This document shows positions 57,654 to 64,000 of a DNA stretch of 64,000 bases, one piece after another. A program made the translations under genes and the position numbers. Within the stretch, counting starts at the first letter, position 1, and each line of letters opens with the position of its first letter. Source of the stretch: Motiliproteus coralliicola (lineage in GTDB: Bacteria > Pseudomonadota > Gammaproteobacteria > Pseudomonadales > Balneatricaceae); contig NZ_QQOH01000002.1 in assembly GCF_003345655.1 (NCBI RefSeq), positions 744,001 to 808,000 on the forward strand. The letters run 5' to 3'. The notes below the pieces were generated by a model, which was not told the origin of the DNA, ran no database searches, and was given only the letters and a program-made list of their open reading frames with translations.

Positions 57654-59002
57654 CACCTTTACGCAAACAAGTTGCAGCGCGGTTTTTGTCAAAGCCTGGA
57701 GTATTGGTCCTGACGACTAAAGAAAGGCTTGCTGAATTTCTTGGTGGTACAACGGATAAGGATTTAGATTTATTTGCTCCGTGCTCTACTGCACAGGCGT
57801 TTTCGGCCTCCGAGCTTGGAGGGGGGTTCTTTCAGGAGTGGAAGAAAGGTGCTGCTGATAAGGTTTTGCTGCATAGCTACGAAGAGCGTATAGCAAGGCT
57901 ATGCCTACTTGATGCTCATTGGCAGCTCTATTTTTCTCATCTTGGCAGGTCTTATCGTTTAACACAGGGACTAATCGAACAAATGCGCCAGCGGGGTGAA
58001 CTGTCTGAAGGAGTGGCGTGTCTGTCGCCATCCGATCGGCTGTTCTTTATTTTACTGGCGGTGTTATTCAAAGGGCGATCTGTAGAACATTATCGTGACG
58101 AGCTGGTTACCCTTAATGAAGGCTTTTCAGAACTTGATGGCTGTTTGCGTCGATACGGTATTTCGTCTGGAGATTGCGACGCGTTATTAGGCTCCCTTCG
58201 ACAGGGCTCGAATGTGCCTCCGCACAGTGTAGATGCTCTGATTAGAACAGTTTTTGAGAAAGTTTCTTTTGGGGCGAGGCTTAGATGGTGGGCATCGTTG
58301 CTGTTACGTGCCCCTCAAATAGTAACCTGTCGTGGTCCGCTTGTTAGCTTGGTCGGCATTGATGGCGCCGGAAAAAGCTCGCTAGAGCGTGAGATAAATA
58401 AAAACCTACCGATTAAGATTCGTTCCATTTATTGGGCCTCACGTAACATGCTTTTACCGACAACTAAGCTTCATCGTTGGCTTGAGCGAAAAATACGAGG
58501 GGTGGATGTTCGAAAAACGGATCAACCAGAAGTTAAAGTGATTCCAGGTAAGTCGCATCCGCCTGCTGCCAAGAGTAGAGTGATAAAGCAGGTTGGCTTG
58601 GCTGTTCTGCTTGTTAACCAGTATCTTGAGTATCTAGCAAAATATGGACTCGCTTTGATTCACCGTTTACGTGGCACCATTGTTCTGACTGATCGCTATG
58701 TTTACGATGAGTTTTTAGAGTACCAAAGCCCGTTTTTTAAAGTTAATAACTTTTTATATCGGCGGCTTTACCCTCGGCCGGGCTTGCTTATTATTGCCAC
58801 CGCCAGCGCAGAAACGATTCATCGGCGTAAGCCAAGCATATCTCTTGAACAAGCGGAGCATCATGTTTCTGAATACCGGCGAGTTGGGGCAGAGCTTGCA
58901 AAGCAGGGGGTTGAGGTTTTAGAGCTGAGTTCTGATCAACCACTGGATGAAAATGCGAAACAGGCATTGGCAAAAATTTTTGAAGTTTGGAAAGGGGCTT
59001 AA
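57650..59002 (+). CDS. two-domain protein: nucleotidyltransferase-like N-terminus and thymidylate-kinase-like P-loop C-terminus
   Basis: 450 residues. The N-terminal half has TTDKDLDLFAP, which resembles a minimal DxD nucleotidyltransferase motif but is not proven. The C-terminal half, from about residue 225, is a P-loop kinase with LVGIDGAGKSSLEREI, then IVLTDRYVYDEFLEYQ and RRKPSISLEQAEHHVSEYR, close to thymidylate kinase. Its substrate is probably not dTMP. It is coupled to the APH-like gene by GTGA, so the pair is likely one functional unit. Confidence 0.65.
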   Translation: MTPLRKQVAARFLSKPGVLVLTTKERLAEFLGGTTDKDLDLFAPCSTAQAFSASELGGGFFQEWKKGAADKVLLHSYEERIARLCLLDAHWQLYFSHLGRSYRLTQGLIEQMRQRGELSEGVACLSPSDRLFFILLAVLFKGRSVEHYRDELVTLNEGFSELDGCLRRYGISSGDCDALLGSLRQGSNVPPHSVDALIRTVFEKVSFGARLRWWASLLLRAPQIVTCRGPLVSLVGIDGAGKSSLEREINKNLPIKIRSIYWASRNMLLPTTKLHRWLERKIRGVDVRKTDQPEVKVIPGKSHPPAAKSRVIKQVGLAVLLVNQYLEYLAKYGLALIHRLRGTIVLTDRYVYDEFLEYQSPFFKVNNFLYRRLYPRPGLLIIATASAETIHRRKPSISLEQAEHHVSEYRRVGAELAKQGVEVLELSSDQPLDENAKQALAKIFEVWKGA

Positions 59003-59006
59003 TACG

Positions 59007-59801
59007 TTGACCATCAAAGAGCTTAGAGCTGTCTGCCAACCTGCCTATAAGCAGAAAATTGATCCGTTAATGGAATGGTATTTATTACGCCCCTTTTCGA
59101 TCTACTTTACCTGGTTTTTTGTTCGCCTGGGGGTAGGCCCAAACTGGGTGACCTTAATGGGAATGTTGCTGGGCTGCGCTGGCAGCGGCCTGCTGATGCT
59201 TGGTCAAGTCGGTTGGGGCGTTGCTGGTGCTGTGTTGATCTGGTTGGGTTTCCTGTTCGATTGTGTTGATGGTGAAGTAGCACGTTATAGCGGAAAAGGT
59301 TCTCTGCGGGGCACTTACCTTGACTACTTTGTTGGCGGCGTCAACGACATGGCGATCATGCTAGGGCTGTCTTTTTATGTTGCCCAAACGATGGGCTGGC
59401 CCTTGGTATTGGTTGTTACCGCAGGTGTCGCAATGGCCTACCTTGAAAAAATCATCGGCTTGTATGCGCAATGCGTTATATACCGTAACATCCGCGCATC
59501 ATGGGACAGCGTCGAGGTTGATGAAGCTCAAAGCTATGATGATAAGGTTTGGAAGGAGATGGGGCTCTGGTCGAGATTGCTGCGAGTGCCGTTTGAAACC
59601 TTCTTTCGGGCTTCTCTTATTCTTGTCGCCTTTATCGTTGGTGCGTCGGTTGGCGAACATCAGGTGGTCGCCTGGGCCTGGGTGTTGATCTTAGTATTGG
59701 GTTATACCCTGGTGGCTAAGTCATTCTATTCTGAGTTTTTTCAGGATCGGGTGGGCACTTCAATGGCTGACTTTATTGGGGCGTTAAAAGGGCGTGTCTG
59801 A
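59007..59801 (+). CDS. CDP-alcohol phosphotransferase family protein with altered active site
   Basis: 264 residues from TTG 59007 (GGAAAGGGG upstream). About five to six membrane helices. The family motif is DxxDGxxAR-x8-G-x3-D-x3-D; here it reads DCVDGEVAR, eight residues, G, TYL, D, YFV, then Gly110 instead of the final Asp. That Asp is the catalytic base in characterised members. It is the best candidate to move a CMP-activated phosphono- or phospho-alcohol onto a glycan or lipid. Confidence 0.78.
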   Translation: MTIKELRAVCQPAYKQKIDPLMEWYLLRPFSIYFTWFFVRLGVGPNWVTLMGMLLGCAGSGLLMLGQVGWGVAGAVLIWLGFLFDCVDGEVARYSGKGSLRGTYLDYFVGGVNDMAIMLGLSFYVAQTMGWPLVLVVTAGVAMAYLEKIIGLYAQCVIYRNIRASWDSVEVDEAQSYDDKVWKEMGLWSRLLRVPFETFFRASLILVAFIVGASVGEHQVVAWAWVLILVLGYTLVAKSFYSEFFQDRVGTSMADFIGALKGRV

Positions 59802-60915
59802 GCCTCTTCGAGTTCTCTTTCCAGAAGCGAGTGCAACCTTCGGCGGTTCTCAGGTCAGTACTCTGGACCTGGTCGAACACTTAAGCCGCGAGTCCCTCCC
59901 GATAGAGGTCTCGGTAGCACTGCAGAGCGACACGCCATTCTACCGTTACTACAAGCAGCGTCAGCTTGCTTCGCGTCATCATCTACTTGGCCGCCGTGGG
60001 TACCCTGGTGGGCGTCACCTGCTGTGGATTTGCCGATATTTATGGCGCGCTTGTGGCCTGCTGCGTCGCGAACGTATCGATATCGTTCACTGTACCAATG
60101 AGACGCTGCTTTTATGGTTGTTACCTTGTGTGCTGTGTCGAACGAAGTTGATCTGGAATCTCCGTGTAGAGGTGGGGACTGGCTGGAAAATTCTCCTTCG
60201 AAAGTGGTTTTATCTGTCAGTATGTGACGAGGTTATCGCTGTATCACAGGCAGCCCTTGGGTCGCTGAACCGCCCTGGCGGCAGTATCAAGCCTCGGCTG
60301 AGTATGATTCCTAATTTCGCACCTGAAAGGCTGATAAACAGTGTTGCGATAATCGAGCCAAGGCCCGCAGATGAGGTGTTGAATATTGGCTTTGTCGGGC
60401 GCTTAGATGACCCGTTAAAAGACCCAGCCAGGGCATTTCGTATCATTGCTGGACTACTGCAGCGGGGAGTATCTCTACGTTTTCATCTGTTTGGCCACCA
60501 GAATGAGAGTATTCGACGCCAGCTGCTGGCTTCATTTCCTAGCGCCTATCATGATCGGGTGGTTTTTCATGGATGGCAAAACCTTGAAGAAACTTACCCA
60601 AAAATAGACCTGCTGTTGATGACCACGTTAACTGAAGGTTTTCCTCGTGTGGTAATGGAAGCTGCGTTATTCGGGGTGCCTGCGGTATCAACCTCGGTAG
60701 GCGGAGTACCGGAGGCGATTGCTCATGAGGTGTCAGGCTACTGTTTTACTGAAGATTCCGAGGCCGTTGATGTGGTTGCAAGGCTGGCCACAAATCGCCA
60801 ATTGTTAAATGGCTGGGGGGCTGCTGCGAAGCAACGTTATCTGAATGAACTCAGTTGGAAAGAGGTGGTGCCGCGTTATCTTAAAACCTATCAGCGCCTC
60901 TTATCCCGGGGCTAG
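59794..60915 (+). CDS. glycosyltransferase, family 4-like
   Basis: 373 residues from GTG 59794, overlapping the previous stop. N-terminal FPEASATFGGSQVSTLDLVEHL and a C-terminal nucleotide-sugar domain with IGFVGRLDDPLKDPARAF, HGWQNLEETYPKIDLLLMTTLTEGFPRVVMEA (landmark EGFPRVVMEA) and the following SVGGVPEAI, as in GT-B glycosyltransferases. It adds one sugar to the glycan unit; donor and acceptor unknown. Confidence 0.85.
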   Translation: MSEPLRVLFPEASATFGGSQVSTLDLVEHLSRESLPIEVSVALQSDTPFYRYYKQRQLASRHHLLGRRGYPGGRHLLWICRYLWRACGLLRRERIDIVHCTNETLLLWLLPCVLCRTKLIWNLRVEVGTGWKILLRKWFYLSVCDEVIAVSQAALGSLNRPGGSIKPRLSMIPNFAPERLINSVAIIEPRPADEVLNIGFVGRLDDPLKDPARAFRIIAGLLQRGVSLRFHLFGHQNESIRRQLLASFPSAYHDRVVFHGWQNLEETYPKIDLLLMTTLTEGFPRVVMEAALFGVPAVSTSVGGVPEAIAHEVSGYCFTEDSEAVDVVARLATNRQLLNGWGAAAKQRYLNELSWKEVVPRYLKTYQRLLSRG

Positions 60916-60952
60916 TCGCGTGGACGTATTGCTTTTAGTCGAGGGCTTGTAG

Positions 60953-62794
60953 ATGTGTGGTCTTGTCGGGCAATGGCGTCTTGACGGGGAAGCGGTCAAC
61001 TTTGATGCATTGATTCATGCGCGCGAAGCGATGGTCAATCGAGGGCCGGATGACGCTGGAGTCGAGCAGTGCCTCAATGGTTCCATGGCAATGGCTCATC
61101 GACGCTTGTCGATCATCGACTTGAGTCAGAGTGGGCATCAGCCAATGAAGGATCTGGCAAACGGTAATCTTCTTGTTTTTAATGGTGAAATTTATAACCA
61201 CCAAGAGCTGCGAGAAGAACTGGTTTGCTCAGGCTGCGTTTTTTCCAGCAGTAGCGACACCGAGGTGATTTTGCATGCCTATCGGCACTGGGGAAGGTCC
61301 TGCTTTAGTCGCTTTATAGGCATGTTTGCTCTGGCGCTTTTTGACCAGCACAAGCAGGAGCTGCTACTGGCGCGCGATCGCTTTGGGGTAAAACCCCTGT
61401 TTTATAGCCGGGATAGCCAGCAGCTCAGCTTTGCCAGTCGACTCAAACCGTTACAGCTTTTACGTGGGCACTGTCAATTGGATAGCCAGGCGTTGGGGCA
61501 GTTCTACGAGATGGGGTGGGTCTGTGGCTCGGATACTTTGATCGAAGGTGTGCGAAAGGTAGCTCCTGGCAGCTGCCTGACTTTTCGTGCCGATGGTCAC
61601 TGCCATGTTGAGAATTTCTGGCGCATGCCAACACGCTTAGCCAAGGCTACCCCCTGGACTGATAGCAGTGTTGATGAGCTTGACCGGCTGCTTAATGACT
61701 CGGTGAGATTAAGGTTGACCAGCGATGTTCCTGTCGGGGTTTTCTTATCAGGGGGGATAGATTCAAGTTTGGTTGCCGCCTTGATGGCGGAACAATCATC
61801 AGAACCGGTCACCGCCTTTACGCTTGGTTTTGATCATCCGGATTATGATGAGAGCCGTTACGCCAAGCAGATAGCAAGGCACCTGGGCTGCCGCTATGAA
61901 GAGTTGGTATTGAGCCCCAGCGGATTGTTGGCTGAGGCTGAACGCGTGTTTCCACTCTCGGATGAGCCACTGACCGACCCTGCGATGCTGCCTACATCTA
62001 TCATCGCCCGGCTGGCGAGCGAGCAACAGGTTAAGGTCTGCCTGACCGGTGACGGTGGCGATGAGTTGTTTCTAGGCTATCGATTGCATCAGGTAATGGA
62101 GCGTTTTCGACGGCTGGAGCAAATAGGACCTCTTGCAGCAAGAGCGATGGCCGTTTTGGCGCGTTTTTTACCCGCTAAACGCTACGCATTGATACGCGGG
62201 TTCCTGCAGCAGCCGAACTTCGAAAGTAGATACTGTTATCTCAGGGCGATGGTTTCCGGCCCGTTGGGTGAAAGCTGGCAAGCTTTAGCGCAGGAACCCT
62301 TTTCTCGAACACTTAACTCGAGCTTCGGCGCGACGCGAGCGGCTGAGTTAGATATTCGCTCTTATTTGCCTGAGCAGTTGCTGTCGAAGACGGACTTGAG
62401 CACTATGCAATGGTCAGTTGAGGCCCGGGAACCTTTGCTAGATCATCGCTTGGCTGAATTCTCGGCAAGGTTCGCAGTGCCGGATCTTATGGGCAAGTCG
62501 CCGCTCAAGCATGTATTGCAACGCTATTTGCCGAATGAGCTTTGGGATAGACCTAAGCAAGGCTTTAATGTGCCAGTAGATGATTGGCTAAGAGGGCCGA
62601 TGTTCCCGCTTTTAGACCAGCTGCGGGATGAATGGGAAGATGACGAGTGGCTCAGTCGTGGCAAAATTTGTGAACTCGTTGATGATTTTTTGATTAAAGG
62701 CTCTACCAAAGGGAATTTTATCTGGGCGCTGGCTGCGTTTGTCTCCTGGAAAAATAATCTTCAACAGTGGAGCAGCAAGCAGGCGTTTGGGTGA
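60953..62794 (+). CDS. asnB: asparagine synthase-type glutamine amidotransferase
   Basis: 613 residues. Cys2 (MCGLVGQWR) is the glutaminase nucleophile and NRGPDDAGVEQ follows; the synthase half has the PPi loop VFLSGGIDSSLVAAL. In polysaccharide loci such enzymes often amidate uronic acids (for example WbpS in Pseudomonas O-antigen loci) rather than make free asparagine. With two 6-dehydrogenases upstream that role is likely. GAGGG precedes the ATG. Confidence 0.88.
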   Translation: MCGLVGQWRLDGEAVNFDALIHAREAMVNRGPDDAGVEQCLNGSMAMAHRRLSIIDLSQSGHQPMKDLANGNLLVFNGEIYNHQELREELVCSGCVFSSSSDTEVILHAYRHWGRSCFSRFIGMFALALFDQHKQELLLARDRFGVKPLFYSRDSQQLSFASRLKPLQLLRGHCQLDSQALGQFYEMGWVCGSDTLIEGVRKVAPGSCLTFRADGHCHVENFWRMPTRLAKATPWTDSSVDELDRLLNDSVRLRLTSDVPVGVFLSGGIDSSLVAALMAEQSSEPVTAFTLGFDHPDYDESRYAKQIARHLGCRYEELVLSPSGLLAEAERVFPLSDEPLTDPAMLPTSIIARLASEQQVKVCLTGDGGDELFLGYRLHQVMERFRRLEQIGPLAARAMAVLARFLPAKRYALIRGFLQQPNFESRYCYLRAMVSGPLGESWQALAQEPFSRTLNSSFGATRAAELDIRSYLPEQLLSKTDLSTMQWSVEAREPLLDHRLAEFSARFAVPDLMGKSPLKHVLQRYLPNELWDRPKQGFNVPVDDWLRGPMFPLLDQLRDEWEDDEWLSRGKICELVDDFLIKGSTKGNFIWALAAFVSWKNNLQQWSSKQAFG

Positions 62795-62827
62795 CTCAAT
62801 GGCAGACTGTATTGTGAATAAAGTACG

Positions 62828-63652
62828 ATGAACGATATGGAAATTGATAAGGAAATTAAGCAGCTTGCAACCGTTTTTCCTTTCGGGGGATATATGTCTG
62901 CGTCTGAAGAGGCATATATCAATGTTGCCAATAGCGTTAGGAAGTACTTGCCCACAGGAGGCCGTATTTTGGATTTCGGGGCCGGGCCCTGTGATAAAAC
63001 AGCGGTCTTGCAAAGGTTAGGCTATCAATGTACCGCTTTTGACGATCTATCAGATGATTGGCATCTTGAGGCTGATAACCGGGATAAGATCCTGTCTTTT
63101 GCGAGACAAATTGGTATTGAGTATGTAATGGATTACTCAATCCTTGGCTCCGCCGAGTGCCGTGGTTTTGATATGGTGATGCTCCATGATGTACTGGAGC
63201 ACTTGCATGACTCGCCCAGGGATTTGTTGAATGACCTGCTGGCATTGGTAAAGGACGGCGGGTTGTTATTCATTACGGTGCCGAATGCCGTCAATCTCAG
63301 GAAACGCATTTCTGTATTATCCGGAAAAACCAACCTTCCCGCCTTTGATTCGTTCTACTGGAATAAAGGGCCCTGGCGTGGGCATATACGCGAGTATGTT
63401 AAAGGCGATTTGAGCCTGCTTAGCGATTACCTCGGATTGGAGAAGATAGAACTGCGTAGCTGTCACCACATGTTAAGAGTACTACCTGCGCCGGCAAGAC
63501 CTTTTTTCCGTGCGATCACATGTTTGTTTCCAGGGTGGCGGGATAGCTGGCTGTTGATCGCCAGAAAACCCTCCCATTGGCAGCCCTCGCGTAATCTGAA
63601 TGAGTCAGATTACGCGGCAATGATGAGCCGAATTAACCTCTATAACAGATAG
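62828..63652 (+). CDS. SAM-dependent methyltransferase
   Basis: 274 residues. Class-I motif ILDFGAGPCDKTAVLQRLG near residue 47, then GFDMVMLHDVLEHLHDSPRDLL and GGLLFITVPNAVNLRKRI, as in methyltransferases of type 11/23. Likely O-methylates the glycan. Start uses the ATG at 62828 without a clear ribosome-binding site. Confidence 0.75.
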   Translation: MNDMEIDKEIKQLATVFPFGGYMSASEEAYINVANSVRKYLPTGGRILDFGAGPCDKTAVLQRLGYQCTAFDDLSDDWHLEADNRDKILSFARQIGIEYVMDYSILGSAECRGFDMVMLHDVLEHLHDSPRDLLNDLLALVKDGGLLFITVPNAVNLRKRISVLSGKTNLPAFDSFYWNKGPWRGHIREYVKGDLSLLSDYLGLEKIELRSCHHMLRVLPAPARPFFRAITCLFPGWRDSWLLIARKPSHWQPSRNLNESDYAAMMSRINLYNR

Positions 63653-63665
63653 TTACTATCGACAG

Positions 63666-64000
63666 ATGAGAATTTGTGTTAATGCGATGGCTCTGCGTGC
63701 TGCAGGAGGGCGCAGTGTCGGACTTAACTTTTTGCGAGCCTGTGCTGAAGGAGCGGCTTCACACCACACCATTGACGCCTTGGTGCCCAGTGGGGCTGGT
63801 TATGAAGCACTGGCCAGTGAAAACTTGCGGATCCACCCGGTACCGCCCTGGCTCAATCGCATCTGGTTTCGCCCCTATGCCGATAAAATATGGATACCGG
63901 CCAAGGTCAGGGAACTGGAGGCTGACGTACTTTTTAGCATGGGCAATATAGCCACGCCTTTTGACGGGCCGCAGCTCGTTCTTTTTCATCTGCCTTATGC
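63666..64000 (+). CDS. glycosyltransferase, 3' partial
   Basis: An open frame from ATG 63666 runs to the window edge, 111 codons plus two bases: MRICVNAMALRAAGGRSVGL, then NFLRACAEG and later LEADVLFSMGNIATPFDGPQLVLFH. This is the N-terminal half of a GT-B (family 4-like) glycosyltransferase, with the Gly-Gly-rich acceptor loop. It begins 14 bp after the methyltransferase stop, so the operon continues to the right. Confidence 0.7.
   Translation, partial: MRICVNAMALRAAGGRSVGLNFLRACAEGAASHHTIDALVPSGAGYEALASENLRIHPVPPWLNRIWFRPYADKIWIPAKVRELEADVLFSMGNIATPFDGPQLVLFHLPY

Noticed and set aside
63676-63951. 91-codon ORF near the right edge
   Set aside because: It is out of frame with the clear glycosyltransferase start at 63666, whose frame stays open to the window edge.

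Overview
The window reads as chromosomal DNA of a marine-type gammaproteobacterium. The evidence is the block zapE / rplM-rpsI / petABC / sspA-sspB, plus pdxB, fabV, kdsA and an lrgAB-type pair. The order (Oceanospirillales/Alteromonadales-like) is an inference from gene content only. I saw no rRNA, tRNA, insertion sequence or CRISPR array.

Layout. (1) 1-7.3 kb: a same-strand cluster of two TPR proteins (one a lipoprotein), a small exported protein, an ExbB/TolQ-type proton channel, two ExbD/TolR-type proteins, a TonB/AgmX-like protein and an exported Sel1-SLT lytic transglycosylase. It looks like a proton-motive-force-driven envelope machine of unknown purpose. (2) 7.4-23.3 kb: metabolic and regulatory genes (stand-alone trpB, pdxB, a PilZ protein, an AcoX/NAD-kinase-like protein, an ankyrin protein, mdh, a pseudokinase-SUMF1 fusion, kdsA, a HugZ-like protein, a double-hotdog thioesterase, a diguanylate cyclase, lrgB-lrgA). 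(3) 23.5-32 kb: the housekeeping block (zapE, membrane hemerythrin, rplM-rpsI, petABC, sspAB) with clear promoters and terminators, then TfoX-N and DUF1499 proteins. (4) 32-38 kb: a complete tripartite RND efflux operon. (5) 38-42.5 kb: cobD and cobQ, fabV, and an orphan protein.

(6) 42.7-64 kb: a large surface-polysaccharide locus running off the right edge. It starts with wecB, followed by a collapsed wecC that keeps only its first ~32 codons and its last codons, out of frame. Intact nucleotide-sugar genes follow: ugd, a CapD/WbpM-type 4,6-dehydratase, a TviB/WbpO-type dehydrogenase and a UDP-uronate epimerase. The sequence then becomes visibly AT-richer and carries a phosphonate module: a cytidylyltransferase-PEP mutase fusion (Fom1-like domain order), phosphonopyruvate decarboxylase and an iron-type alcohol dehydrogenase. 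Together these predict 2-hydroxyethylphosphonate and its CMP-activated form. Downstream are a GINT1-like beta-propeller protein, a flippase, two methyltransferases, an APH-like kinase, a P-loop (thymidylate-kinase-like) protein, a CDP-alcohol phosphotransferase lacking the usual last Asp, an AsnB-type amidotransferase and two glycosyltransferases. The most interesting hypothesis is that this locus builds a uronic-acid-rich glycan decorated with CMP-activated hydroxyethylphosphonate.

Start codons were moved from the longest ORF wherever a Shine-Dalgarno sequence, signal peptide or family length supported it. All functional calls come from motif reading, not database searches.
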